From Pseudaquidulcibacter sp041917055 (GTDB lineage: Bacteria > Pseudomonadota > Alphaproteobacteria > Caulobacterales > Aquidulcibacteraceae), in the NCBI GenBank assembly GCA_041917055.1, contig JAYRYJ010000010.1, positions 73,102 to 137,101 on the forward strand: 64,000 nt of DNA, written 5' to 3'. Below the pieces are notes generated by a model. The model saw nothing but the letters and a program-made list of their open reading frames with translations, was not told the DNA's origin and ran no database searches. The translations under genes and the position numbers were made by a program. Shown here piece after piece: positions 1 through 8,638 of the stretch. Every line of letters starts with the position of its first letter. The stretch's first letter is position 1.

Positions 1-851
1 ATGTCTTTGCCTGCGGGTGCACCAAAATCATAGGGCGAAAGTTTTCCATCATTTAGGTTCAAGAGTCTAACGACATTTTTCTCATCGATTCGTTCAAAGA
101 CCAAGACAGAGTTTTCATCGACAAAGCCTTCAATTGAATAGGGCACTTTAAATATGTCTTTCCAACTTAAAAACTCGACCCATTTTTTTCCATCCCACTT
201 CATATAACGCGAGGTTTTATTTGAAATGTCAGTGTCATATCGTATTTTAGGATTGCCCAACTTATCGAGAAAATAGCTTCTAGTATCTTCGTCACCGGAC
301 GCAATCTTCCCGCCCTGTCCGGTATCAAAATCGGTGACATATAATGCCCGGCCGGTATTACCAACTGCGTTTACTATTGCGCGGTTTTTCTTTGAATCAA
401 TGTATTGGATCGGAAAACTTGTATTATTGTTTACATCAATATTTGGTACCAAAAGCGCTGTTTTTCCATTTGTAACATTATAAGAAATTGTCCGCGATAT
501 TTCATATTTGTAATTGCTGTCTTCGGCTATTCCATCCGGTTTGTAAAAGAAAGACACGCGGATCAATAGGTGCTTGTCGTCGCCCCAATACGCAGATCTG
601 AATTTTGCTTTCCCTAATGGGATGGGTGTCATCTTATTGCTATCAAGTTCAAGGTGATACAATAAAGCGGATTCATTTGCGCCATTCACAAAAGCTATAT
701 TCTTGCCATTAGGCGAAATTGAGAAGCTTCTGTCCGGCGAGGCCGCGAAATCGGCGGCAGTAGGCGGCGCGGATTGCGCGCTAAGTTGAACCGGGAAAGA
801 CTGCACAAGTCCAATAATTATTAAGACAAATATTTGCATGAAGAATTTCAT
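1..851 (-). CDS. N-terminal part of a secreted S9-like (prolyl oligopeptidase-type) protein, cut by the window edge
   Basis: The reading frame runs off the left end; 283 codons are visible from an ATG at 849-851, with GGAG eight bases upstream. Residues 1-24 form a signal peptide (hydrophobic FVLIIIGLV, likely cut after LSAQ). What follows resembles the beta-propeller of exported alphaproteobacterial S9 peptidases: FSISPNGKNIAFV, then blades such as YWGDDKHLLIRVSF and LLNLNDGKLSPYDFG. The catalytic alpha/beta-hydrolase domain would lie outside the window, so the catalytic triad cannot be checked. It lies downstream of asd on the same strand but is separated from it by a terminator-like hairpin, so it probably has its own promoter. 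Assignment is by overall propeller pattern; another WD40-like exported protein is possible. Confidence 0.6.
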   Translation of the reverse strand, partial: MKFFMQIFVLIIIGLVQSFPVQLSAQSAPPTAADFAASPDRSFSISPNGKNIAFVNGANESALLYHLELDSNKMTPIPLGKAKFRSAYWGDDKHLLIRVSFFYKPDGIAEDSNYKYEISRTISYNVTNGKTALLVPNIDVNNNTSFPIQYIDSKKNRAIVNAVGNTGRALYVTDFDTGQGGKIASGDEDTRSYFLDKLGNPKIRYDTDISNKTSRYMKWDGKKWVEFLSWKDIFKVPYSIEGFVDENSVLVFERIDEKNVVRLLNLNDGKLSPYDFGAPAGKD

Positions 852-879
852 GTTGCAGTCTCCAAAATAATAAGACGCT

Positions 880-918
880 AAATAAAAGCGCGCCGATTTA
901 TATTTATATCGGCGCGAA
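880..918 (-). terminator. Rho-independent terminator of asd
   Basis: Inverted repeat CGCGCCGAT (889-897) and ATCGGCGCG (908-916) with a ten-base AT loop. Read on the minus strand the stem is followed by a T-rich run (CTTTTATTT). It lies directly after the asd stop codon. Confidence 0.75.
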
Positions 919-950
919 TTCACCATGAATTCTATTTTGGGTCAAGTAAA

Positions 951-1997
951 TTATCTTTTGCCAATCAGGCCTTTGTCCAACATTAATTGGGCAATTTGCA
1001 CCGCATTCAATGCCGCACCTTTGCGCAAATTATCGGAAACAATCCACATAGCGAGGCCATTCTTAACCGTCGGATCTTTGCGCAAGCGTGAAACAAATGT
1101 TGCGTGCTCACCGACGCATTCGATGATTGAAGTATAACCGCCATCATCGCGTCTATCAAATAAAACCACACCCGGTGCGTCGGAAAGAATTTCCATTGCT
1201 TCTTTATCCGAAATCGGCGCTTCAAATTCAACATTGACCGATTCACCATGTCCAACAAAAGTAGGAACACGAACGCAGGTTGCACTGACTTCTATGCCTT
1301 TATCCATGATTTTTTTGGTTTCGACCTTCATTTTCCATTCTTCTTTGGTCTCACCGGCGACGCTATCATTGGCATCGTCATCATCCATGAATACATCAAT
1401 ATGTGGAATACAATTGAATGCGATTTGTTTGGTGAAATTTTCGACCTTAACTTCGTCATTAACGAAAATGGCGCGGGTTTGCGTCCATAATTCGTCCATT
1501 GCCTCTTTGCCTTTGCCGGAAGTTGATTGGTAGGTCGCGACCACTATGCGCTTGATTTTCGCTTTGTCATGCAATGGTTTAAGCGCGACAACCATTTGAA
1601 TGGTCGAACAATTTGGATTGGCGATAATGCCTTTTTTCTTGAAGCCTTCGACCGCGTCGGGGTTTACTTCAGGCACGACAAGGGGAACATCAGGGTCCAT
1701 TCGCCATTGTGATGAATTATCAATCACCACGCAGCCTTGTGCGGCAATTTTCGGGGACCATTCTTTGGAAACCGAACCGCCCGCACTCATAAGCGCGATG
1801 TCATAACCCGTAAAATCAAAATTTTCGAGCGCTTGGCATTTTAGGGTTTTATCACCAAATGATACCTCACGCCCGATAGAACGGCGTGATGCAACGGCTG
1901 CAACCTTTTCGACAGGTAGTTTCAATTCATCAAGAATATTCAACATTTCACGACCGACATTTCCGGTCGCCCCAACCACGGCAACTTTAAGACCCAT
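951..1997 (-). CDS. asd: Aspartate-semialdehyde dehydrogenase
   Basis: Reduces aspartyl phosphate to aspartate 4-semialdehyde with NADPH, at the branch point to lysine/diaminopimelate, threonine and methionine. Near the N-terminus is the nucleotide-binding motif VAVVGATGNVGREML; the catalytic cysteine is in ANPNCST near residue 130; the C-terminal half has the substrate-site stretch RVPTFVGHGESVNVEF. The ATG at 1997 is preferred, giving 348 residues, over a TTG six bases earlier, because MGLKVAVVG is the family N-terminus and GGGAA lies seven bases upstream. The gene is monocistronic in appearance, with a terminator behind it and pyrF divergent. Confidence 0.95.
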   Translation of the reverse strand: MGLKVAVVGATGNVGREMLNILDELKLPVEKVAAVASRRSIGREVSFGDKTLKCQALENFDFTGYDIALMSAGGSVSKEWSPKIAAQGCVVIDNSSQWRMDPDVPLVVPEVNPDAVEGFKKKGIIANPNCSTIQMVVALKPLHDKAKIKRIVVATYQSTSGKGKEAMDELWTQTRAIFVNDEVKVENFTKQIAFNCIPHIDVFMDDDDANDSVAGETKEEWKMKVETKKIMDKGIEVSATCVRVPTFVGHGESVNVEFEAPISDKEAMEILSDAPGVVLFDRRDDGGYTSIIECVGEHATFVSRLRKDPTVKNGLAMWIVSDNLRKGAALNAVQIAQLMLDKGLIGKR

Positions 1998-2113
1998 TTT
2001 CAATTTCCCGATTTAATAAGTTTGCGCGTCTTTAGCCATTTTTATGCATTTAGAAAAGCGCTTTGCGGTATTTTTCCTTTTAATCAAAGCAATGAATTGT
2101 TAGTGCTTTCATT

Positions 2114-3022
2114 ATGTCTAGTGAATCAGGTTTCGGTAATATTTTGAATCTTCGCGCTTTGGAGCGGAACAATCCTTTATGCGTCGGTTTAGATCCGTTT
2201 CCGGACTTAATTCCATCTTTTTTCGGTCATGCGCGCAAAATCGCGACATTGCGGGATTTTTTCGGTGAAATCATTGAAATCGCCGCGCCTAAAGTTCCGG
2301 CGATAAAACCGCAAATCGGGCTTTTTGAACCATTTGGGCCTGACGGCATTGCCCTTGTCGGCGAATTATCAAAACAGGCCAAATCGCATGGGGCAATGGT
2401 TATACTTGACGCAAAACGCGGCGATATTGGTTCAACTGCTCAAGGCTATGCAGATGCCTATCTTGGCCCCAATGCAGTAATTGAATGCGATTGCATTACG
2501 TTAAACCCCTATATGGGAATTGAAACCCTTGAACCCTATGTCAAATATTGCGAAAATTCGAACAAAGGCATTTCGGTTTTGGTGCGCACTTCAAACCCTG
2601 GTTCAATTGATTTCCAAGAATTGGACTGTGGCGGCGAACCATTATGGATTAAAGTTGCGCGTGCTTTACAGCCCATAGAAACGCGCCTTTTGCGCGGTGA
2701 GCAAAGCGCCTTAATGGTAGTAATAGGTGCCACCTGGCCGGAACAGGCGCGAAAACTGCGCGAAATTCTGCCAAAATCACAATTCCTAATCCCCGGTTTT
2801 GGCGCACAAGGTGGAAGTGCACAAGACGCTTTGAATGGTTTTGTAGCCAAAGGCAACCACATAGAGGGCGGCGTTGTAAATTCTTCGCGCGGAATACTTT
2901 ATCCCAAAGGCGCAATCGACGCCAAAAACCGCACAGAATGGCGTATCTGCATCGAAAGCGCTTTGGAAAATGCTATAAACGAACTTAGAACTGCAGCAGA
3001 CTCTTTTGTCGGATTGATCTAA
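2114..3022 (+). CDS. pyrF: Orotidine 5'-phosphate decarboxylase, long (type 2) form
   Basis: Decarboxylates OMP to UMP, the last step of de novo pyrimidine synthesis. The catalytic signature LDAKRGDIGSTA is at about residues 98-109, with the phosphate-site region VVNSSRGILYP near the end. At 302 residues it belongs to the longer PyrF subfamily rather than the roughly 230-residue form usual in Proteobacteria. It stands divergent from asd, and its stop overlaps the stop of the convergent DUF533 gene by two bases. The ATG at 2114 has no strong ribosome binding site (AGTGCTTTC upstream), but no better start is in frame. Confidence 0.93.
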   Translation: MSSESGFGNILNLRALERNNPLCVGLDPFPDLIPSFFGHARKIATLRDFFGEIIEIAAPKVPAIKPQIGLFEPFGPDGIALVGELSKQAKSHGAMVILDAKRGDIGSTAQGYADAYLGPNAVIECDCITLNPYMGIETLEPYVKYCENSNKGISVLVRTSNPGSIDFQELDCGGEPLWIKVARALQPIETRLLRGEQSALMVVIGATWPEQARKLREILPKSQFLIPGFGAQGGSAQDALNGFVAKGNHIEGGVVNSSRGILYPKGAIDAKNRTEWRICIESALENAINELRTAADSFVGLI

Positions 3023-3684
3023 GCGATCATCGCCTCGTCATAAACAGTTTTTGCAAGTTCGGGCGTGATTTTTAGCTTTGTTGCCAGTTCAGAAAGATAG
3101 GCTTTCTCTGCTTCACCATCAGGATTGATCGCAACGAAACTTGCGGCATAAATTTCAAGTGCTGTCGGTTCATCAATAGCCAAAGCGACAAGACCATCAG
3201 TATCAATCGCGCCATTCAATTCGTCAAAAAGGAATAGTTTTTCCTCATCACTTAGATCGGCGTTTTGCATCGCATTATAAAGTTTTGATTTTTCAGAATC
3301 GTCAATTTTGCCATCGGCCTTCATTGCATTGATTATCGCTTTGATTGTTAATTTGCCCAAAGCCTCACGATTGGCATCATTAGGCAAGAATTTTTGATCT
3401 TCACCACCTTTGCCGCCGCCATGCTTTTGCCATGCGTCATAGGCAAGCGCGCCAAGTGCTGCCAAACCGCCGGCAGTTGCCAATTTACGACCGAATTTGC
3501 CCATGACACCAGATATTAACAAAGCGCCCAAAGCACCAGCCGCAGCGGCACCCATTGCAGTATTTTTGCTCTGCTCATCGGATTTAATGCGGTTTATCAT
3601 CGCATTGCCTTCGGTTTTCACCGCACCCAATCCCTTTGGCAATTCTCTTTGAAGGGCGGAAATTATTTTATCGGCATCAAACAT
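3019..3684 (-). CDS. DUF533 / YebE-like protein with a TerB-type C-terminal domain
   Basis: A 221-residue protein starting MFDADKII; AAGGA-type Shine-Dalgarno sequence (GAAAGGATT) lies just upstream, so the longer frame beginning at 3762 is not used. It has a glycine/alanine-rich central segment (GAAAAGALGALLISGVMGKF, roughly residues 47-66) that may be membrane-associated. A helical C-terminal half follows, with acidic loops (KADGKIDDSEKSKL, GAIDTDGLVALA), typical of the TerB-like fold of the DUF533 family. The function of this family is not established. It is convergent with pyrF and directly downstream of the DUF2306 membrane protein. Confidence 0.8.
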   Translation of the reverse strand: MFDADKIISALQRELPKGLGAVKTEGNAMINRIKSDEQSKNTAMGAAAAGALGALLISGVMGKFGRKLATAGGLAALGALAYDAWQKHGGGKGGEDQKFLPNDANREALGKLTIKAIINAMKADGKIDDSEKSKLYNAMQNADLSDEEKLFLFDELNGAIDTDGLVALAIDEPTALEIYAASFVAINPDGEAEKAYLSELATKLKITPELAKTVYDEAMIA

Positions 3685-3751
3685 TTTTAATCCTTTCAAA
3701 CCTAAGGCAAATATTTCGGTATGATGGATTGAATTTTCAAGGCCGGAAAAA

Positions 3752-4147
3752 TTATTCGCCAAAAAATGCTTTATATAATAAGCGACCCGGGGTGACGGTG
3801 AAAGCTAATGCGATAAATAGCCCACCCAAATAAAGACCCATCATAAATGCGCGATGCAATAAAATATTGCCTTTTTTTATGGCCCAAATCGCCAAAGGCA
3901 GGCCAATTAAAACCCATGCCGTAAGCAAAAAAGTCAAAGGAATCGCGCCTTGTTTTCGCTCTGGCATAAAAAAGGCGCTTATTCCGACAATCGCCATTAA
4001 TCCGACCCAAGACCAACCGAATATTCGGTGAAGACTACTGCCTTTTTTCAATGCAAATTGAAGCGCGCCGATAATAACGCAAAAAACCGCCACGGCGATA
4101 TGCGCGCGCGTCAATAAAGGTGCGTCTAAAAGCGGTTTCAAATTCAT
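3752..4147 (-). CDS. Small four-helix membrane protein, DUF2306-like
   Basis: 131 residues with four predicted transmembrane segments: about 14-32 (AHIAVAVFCVIIGALQFAL), 46-62 (WVGLMAIVGISAFF), 70-92 and 100-122. The sequence HRIFGWSWVGLMAI after the first helix is typical of the DUF2306 family of predicted membrane proteins. No catalytic motif is evident and the role is unknown. It is 67 bases upstream of the DUF533 gene on the same strand, so the two may be co-transcribed. About 210 bases between this start and the next gene contain nothing recognisable. Confidence 0.7.
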   Translation of the reverse strand: MNLKPLLDAPLLTRAHIAVAVFCVIIGALQFALKKGSSLHRIFGWSWVGLMAIVGISAFFMPERKQGAIPLTFLLTAWVLIGLPLAIWAIKKGNILLHRAFMMGLYLGGLFIALAFTVTPGRLLYKAFFGE

Positions 4148-4359
4148 GCGTCAATTTCGCACATCAAATTCGTTGAAACAAGTTGTGCAAGCTAAGACTT
4201 ATTCGCAAAAACATGCGTCAAAGTGGCGCATAGTTTTCCGACTTTTGTTTAAGATTCAAAAATTGAATGTCAAAAATTATGAAAACCCACAAACGCGCGA
4301 AATTATCTATTTACAATTTAGGATTCTTGAGTCTTAGATTGTTGATATTATAATTAACA

Positions 4360-5865
4360 TTGGCGGTTGTCTTGAAAAAGGCGGTGGGAAAGAAAACAAA
4401 GCGCTTACGAATTGATGCGCGACCTCGAACTTCGAGTGTTGTGGAGATTGACGCACGCCTACCAAAATATCGAAACTTGCGCGAATCCGCCGGAAAGCAA
4501 AACGGAATTCCAAGCGCAAATGGTGCTGCAACAAAATTCATTAGCGCGTTAATTTTTATGTTTGGTATCTGCACGCTCTTGGGCGGTCTAGGTGTTAAAT
4601 ATTTCTTTGTTTTCTTTGTCATTTATTCCTCAATTGCGGCGCTTTCATTGCTTTTACGTTTGTTGGCTGTTGCAACATGTGCAAGGATAAGAAATCCGGA
4701 AATAGGCAGTGGCATAGTTAATATCGCCCCAATCTACACAATACTAATCGCGATTTACAAAGAAGAAACAATAATTCCTGCGCTTGTTTCAAACCTTTCA
4801 AAAATAAATTGGCCGAAAGATAGGCTTGATATTATCTATCTTTGTGAATCAGACGATATCGCAACTCAAAACGCAGTTCGCCAATTTGCAAACCCTTCAA
4901 ATTCGCGCCTTGTTATAGTTCCAAACGGTATTCCAAAGACCAAACCACGCGCATTGAATTATGGTCTGAATTTAGCACGCGGGCGGTTTTTAACAATTTA
5001 TGATGCCGAAGATTGCCCGCATCCTAATCAATTGCGCGAGGCATTTGATTGTTTTGCATCAAATAGCGCGGATGTCGGTATGGTGCAGGCGCCGCTTATT
5101 ACCCATAATGAAAAAGAAAGTTTTATTGCCGGTCAATTTGCCCTTGATTATGCAATTTGGTTTCAGATTCTATTGCCATTTTTTGCGCGTTTCTTTGGTT
5201 TTATCCCTTTGGGGGGAACTTCAAATCATTTTCGGGTTTCGGTTTTGCGGCGCGCTGGGGGTTGGGACGCTTATAATCTTACCGAAGATGCAGACCTTGG
5301 AATTCGTCTGGCGCGTTTGGGTTATAAGGCAAAAACAATTTCCTCTCCAACATATGAAGAATCGCCGCCGAAAATTTACCAGTGGGTGAGACAAAGAACG
5401 CGTTGGATTCAAGGTCATTTACAGACTATTGCCACTCATTCACTTGCTTCAAAAACCTCGTTTAATCGCTTAAAATATTCGCATTTCTTGGGCGCATTTT
5501 TTACAATTTTCTTGGGGCCGCTATTCATTTTTATTCGTATTCCATTATTGGTGGTTTGCGCAATTCAAAAGCCGGTTTTCGAAATGGCGGAATATATTCT
5601 GATTTATGGTTTGGCTCTTGAAATCTTGATTTGTGCTGCTGCGATTATTAAAGATGGGCGAAATCATTTGTGGCGCTGTATTATCACAATGCCGTGCTAT
5701 TGGATTTTGCAAACAATCGCTTATTTACGGGCAAGTATTCGATGTTTCACACATCCATTCATTTGGGAAAAAACTGCGCACGGCGCAAATGCTCGACAGA
5801 GCATAAAGATAAACAGGAAGCCAATAATTGGAAATTACCGTTTGGTTATTGATAGTAATTCTTAA
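4360..5865 (+). CDS. Membrane-bound family 2 glycosyltransferase (processive type)
   Basis: About 500 residues with the motifs of inverting GT2 polysaccharide synthases. They are IAIYKEE at the start of the GT-A fold, CESDD, a DxD-like IYDAED, TEDADLGIRL and QRTRWIQG (QxxRW) before C-terminal membrane helices. Two hydrophobic segments lie near residues 60-80 and 85-105, and three more after residue 360. This matches the cellulose-synthase-like / XagB-type GT2 proteins of Alphaproteobacteria; the sugar cannot be told. The start is uncertain: TTG at 4360 and TTG at 4372 are both possible and neither has a good Shine-Dalgarno sequence; no ATG is in frame near the N-terminus. The next small gene overlaps its end. 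Confidence 0.85.
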   Translation: MAVVLKKAVGKKTKRLRIDARPRTSSVVEIDARLPKYRNLRESAGKQNGIPSANGAATKFISALIFMFGICTLLGGLGVKYFFVFFVIYSSIAALSLLLRLLAVATCARIRNPEIGSGIVNIAPIYTILIAIYKEETIIPALVSNLSKINWPKDRLDIIYLCESDDIATQNAVRQFANPSNSRLVIVPNGIPKTKPRALNYGLNLARGRFLTIYDAEDCPHPNQLREAFDCFASNSADVGMVQAPLITHNEKESFIAGQFALDYAIWFQILLPFFARFFGFIPLGGTSNHFRVSVLRRAGGWDAYNLTEDADLGIRLARLGYKAKTISSPTYEESPPKIYQWVRQRTRWIQGHLQTIATHSLASKTSFNRLKYSHFLGAFFTIFLGPLFIFIRIPLLVVCAIQKPVFEMAEYILIYGLALEILICAAAIIKDGRNHLWRCIITMPCYWILQTIAYLRASIRCFTHPFIWEKTAHGANARQSIKINRKPIIGNYRLVIDSNS

Positions 5866-6040
5866 TATTGCAATCGCAGTATTCAGCTCTTGGCGTGCAT
5901 CATTACCTGCAAAAATGGGAAAAATCCGAATGATACCGTGGCAAGCAATAGCAATATTGACTACATTTTTGGCGATTATTTCAATTGTTCACTTACTGAA
6001 TCTTTTTGGATTTAAAACCGGCAATTCACAACGTTATTAG
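5828..6040 (+). CDS. Small membrane protein of 70 residues, function unknown
   Basis: Starts with TTG at 5828, preceded by AGGA at nine bases, and overlaps the end of the glycosyltransferase gene by 38 bases in another frame, which suggests translational coupling. Two hydrophobic segments are visible, MEITVWLLIVILNIAIAVF at the start and AIAILTTFLAIISIVHLLNL in the middle, separated by a basic loop. No family is recognised. The coupling suggests a partner of the membrane glycosyltransferase. It is kept because start, spacing and hydrophobicity agree; it could still be a chance frame. Confidence 0.55.
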   Translation: MEITVWLLIVILNIAIAVFSSWRASLPAKMGKIRMIPWQAIAILTTFLAIISIVHLLNLFGFKTGNSQRY

Positions 6041-6104
6041 TTTGCAAATGTTTCAAGATTAATTAACTTTAATATTCTAAACATAGAAAAACAAGGAACA
6101 ATTA

Positions 6105-6605
6105 ATGGTCGATTTTTCGAAGGGATTGCCAATTTGCGTGTTGGTTGTTGATGACAACCATCACATGCGAAGCCTTATTAAGGAATTGCTTAAGGCAATT
6201 GGCGTCAATAATGTCTTAGAAGCTGCTGATCCGACCGACGCATTTGAGATTTTGCGTACAAATCCCATCGATTTATTATTAGTCGATTTTTCAATGCCGA
6301 TGATTGACGGTGTCGAATTCGTTCAAATGATAAGGAATAGCGCCGATAGTCCAAACCCCTTCATTCCGGTTATTATGGTTACAGGCCATTCCGAACGTTC
6401 CAAAGTTATGGCAGCGCGCGATGCAGGCGTGAATGAATTCTTGGTTAAACCAATCAATGCGCGCAATCTTTTGTCTCGTTTGCAATCCGTTGTTGAAAAT
6501 CCACGTCCCTTTGTCAAAGTCGCCAATTATTTTGGACCCGACCGCCGGCGCGGCGCAAACCCGAAACACGAAGGCCCATGGCGCAGGCGTGATGATCTGG
6601 CATAA
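6105..6605 (+). CDS. CheY-like single-domain response regulator
   Basis: Receiver domain at about residues 9-130 with all phosphorylation residues: the acidic pair in LVVDDNHHMR, the phospho-acceptor Asp in LLLVDFSMP, Thr in VMVTGHS and Lys in FLVKPI. There is no output domain; a 35-residue tail rich in arginine and glycine follows (YFGPDRRRGANPKH...), a tail seen on other alphaproteobacterial CheY-like proteins. No histidine kinase or chemotaxis genes are adjacent, so the partner is unknown. The ATG at 6105 follows AAGGAACAATTA. Confidence 0.85.
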   Translation: MVDFSKGLPICVLVVDDNHHMRSLIKELLKAIGVNNVLEAADPTDAFEILRTNPIDLLLVDFSMPMIDGVEFVQMIRNSADSPNPFIPVIMVTGHSERSKVMAARDAGVNEFLVKPINARNLLSRLQSVVENPRPFVKVANYFGPDRRRGANPKHEGPWRRRDDLA

Positions 6606-6719
6606 ACCACGGATATTAGAGTCGAAACTCATTAATTACCAAATAAATTCCGTAAATTACAAAGATATTCACTATATAAAACAATAAAATTGCTATCATT
6701 TGCTATCAAATGACATCAA

Positions 6720-6837
6720 TAGGTTTCCCGAATGGCCTTTTGCGCCTGATGTAAATCGCAATAGCTTGTCACGGTTTTTGTTTCTCGTGCGGCGCAAAAA
6801 GCTGCCACAAGCCACTAATTAATAAATGTATGACCTA
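6720..6837 (+). repeat. Shortened copy of the TAG...CTA palindromic element, ATTAATTA family
   Basis: In the 314-base gap after the response regulator. Read from the right end it begins TAGGTCATACATTTATTAAT, close to the 61509 element, and continues with TGGCAGCTTTTTGCGCC. The left arm starts TAGG and reaches TGGCCTTTTGCGCC after only about a dozen bases, so the left arm has lost about 20 bases while the inner stem still pairs. The central hairpin motif of the family (ttttgtgatg) is not retained. Confidence 0.5.
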
Positions 6838-6919
6838 GACCCAATCATGTAGAATAGCGCCAATTCTATCCCCCATAAAAATCTCGAATTTATGATTTTA
6901 GAATTATTATGGAGCATAG

Positions 6920-8479
6920 ATGTCAGACATTTCCCCAAATCTTAATTTGCCTTTTCTATTATCAAGCCAGGCGCAAAAGCACTTAATTTTGAACCAATCG
7001 CTTTTGACGATTGATAATTTATTGATGTTGTCGGTAATATCAAATGAATTATCGTCGCCCCCGACAAATCCGCAAGAAGGAGACCGATATATTGTTGCCA
7101 ATAATGCAAGTGGCGCATGGACAGGAAAAGAACATCAAATTGCGTGTTACAATAATTTGGGGTGGCATTTTATTGAACCAAAAAACGGCTTTCTAGCATA
7201 TTTATCAAGCGGCAATAAAATCCTATGCTTTCGCGGCAATATTTGGGACAAATTACCATTGCCCGAAGAGAGTTTTCAAAACCTTTCACGATTGGGACTT
7301 GCGACACAATCTGATGCGAACAATCCGTTAAGTGCCAAATTGAATTCCGCATTATTGAGCGCGAAATACGCCGCCGAAAGTGGAAATGGCGATATAAGGC
7401 TAAAGCTGAACAAGGAAGCGGCTTCAAATATTTCGTCAATTTTGTTTCAAACTAATTGGTCCGGTTTTGCCGAAATCGGGCTTTGCGGCGATAATAATCT
7501 TAGTTTCAAAGTATCGGCAGACGGCAGTGAGTGGAAATCTTCAATCAACCTCGATAAATCGACTGGTCGCGCAGGAATTTTAGGTCTTGACCTTCCCGCT
7601 ACCACGACCGGAAATAATGATTTTGTTCGCCTTGGGACTGTGCGCTTTTTACACACCAAGAAAGCCACGGGCACAGACGGCTACAATCTTTTTATCGGCG
7701 AAGAGGCCGGAAATTTCACAATGTCCTATTCTTCCGCCGCCTCAGATGCTTCGCAAAACGTTGGTGTCGGTTATTTGTCGCTTAATAGTCTAAGTTATGG
7801 AAAAAGAAATACTGCCATTGGCTCGCAAGCCGCAAAATCCTTGACAAGCGGGCAATATAATACCGCCATTGGTTATGCCGCAATACACGGTAATACGACA
7901 GGAAGTAATAATACAGCTATCGGCTATGAAGCCTTGAGATATAAGATTGATGGCGCAATAAACGACACTTTCGGCGGGTGTAGTGGAATTGGTGCGGGGG
8001 TTAAGGTTTCAGGTTCAAATCAAATCCAATTGGGTGCAACCGGCACGACTGTCTATGCCTATGGTGCCGTGCAAGACCGTTCGGATATGCGTGACAAGGC
8101 TGATATTCGCGACACAATTCTTGGCCTTGAATTTATAAATGCTTTGCACCCTGTCGATTATCGGTGGGATATGCGCGACGATTATTTTACGCGACAAACC
8201 GAAATTGATGAAAACGGAAATGAGATTGAAACCATACAGTCTATTCCGAAAGACGGTTCAAAAAAGCGAAATCGCTTTCACCACGGCCTAATCGCACAAG
8301 AGGTCAAAGCCGCGTGTGTGGCGGCGGGTGTTGATTTCGGCGGTTATCAAGACCATTCAATGGGCGGCGGCAATGATGTCCTATCAATCGGCTATACTGA
8401 ATTAATTGCGCCATTGATTAAGGCCGTGCAGGAATTGAGCATTAAAGTCGCTCAATTAGATTCAAACCAAATTAATTAG
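6920..8479 (+). CDS. Fibre/receptor-binding-like protein: DUF2793, NTAIG repeats, peptidase S74 chaperone domain
   Basis: 519 residues in three parts. Residues 1-110 match DUF2793 (LNLPFLLSSQAQKHLILNQ, EGDRYIV, AWTGKEHQIACY), a domain of phage and gene-transfer-agent tail proteins in Alphaproteobacteria. Residues about 280-350 carry left-handed-helix repeats (NTAIGSQA, NTAIGYAA, NTAIGYEA) like those in trimeric adhesin heads. From about residue 388 a peptidase S74 domain (SDMRDKADIRDTILGLEFINALHPVDYRWD...) should promote trimer folding and then cut itself off before the Ser. No other phage genes are near. Its stop codon TAG (8477-8479) is also the first three bases of a palindromic element. 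Confidence 0.8.
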   Translation: MSDISPNLNLPFLLSSQAQKHLILNQSLLTIDNLLMLSVISNELSSPPTNPQEGDRYIVANNASGAWTGKEHQIACYNNLGWHFIEPKNGFLAYLSSGNKILCFRGNIWDKLPLPEESFQNLSRLGLATQSDANNPLSAKLNSALLSAKYAAESGNGDIRLKLNKEAASNISSILFQTNWSGFAEIGLCGDNNLSFKVSADGSEWKSSINLDKSTGRAGILGLDLPATTTGNNDFVRLGTVRFLHTKKATGTDGYNLFIGEEAGNFTMSYSSAASDASQNVGVGYLSLNSLSYGKRNTAIGSQAAKSLTSGQYNTAIGYAAIHGNTTGSNNTAIGYEALRYKIDGAINDTFGGCSGIGAGVKVSGSNQIQLGATGTTVYAYGAVQDRSDMRDKADIRDTILGLEFINALHPVDYRWDMRDDYFTRQTEIDENGNEIETIQSIPKDGSKKRNRFHHGLIAQEVKAACVAAGVDFGGYQDHSMGGGNDVLSIGYTELIAPLIKAVQELSIKVAQLDSNQIN

Positions 8480-8638
8480 AGCGTCAGGACTTCAAGTGGA
8501 ACAGGAATGGCGCAGGGATTTTGTGGCATGGCTTTGAGTTTTTTCGCTGATAATATTGGAATATTTTCAAGAAAAAACTCGATGCCATGACGCAAAAGAA
8601 CAAGCCAGTCCGATTCCAATTGAAGTTCTGACGCTCTA
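8477..8638 (+). repeat. 162-bp full-length palindromic element, copy 1 (AATATTGGAATATT core)
   Basis: The two 70-base arms are near-perfect reverse complements from TAGAGCGTCAG...TTTGAGTTTTTTC to GAAAAAACTC...CTGACGCTCTA. The exact centre is AATATT-GG-AATATT (8552-8565). It begins TAG and ends CTA. A frame on the minus strand (8476-8700) is only the translation of this repeat, since a matching frame occurs in copy 2. Confidence 0.85.

Noticed and set aside
4146..4337. 63-codon frame between the DUF2306 gene and the GT2 gene
   Set aside because: Low-complexity basic sequence without ribosome site; likely chance.
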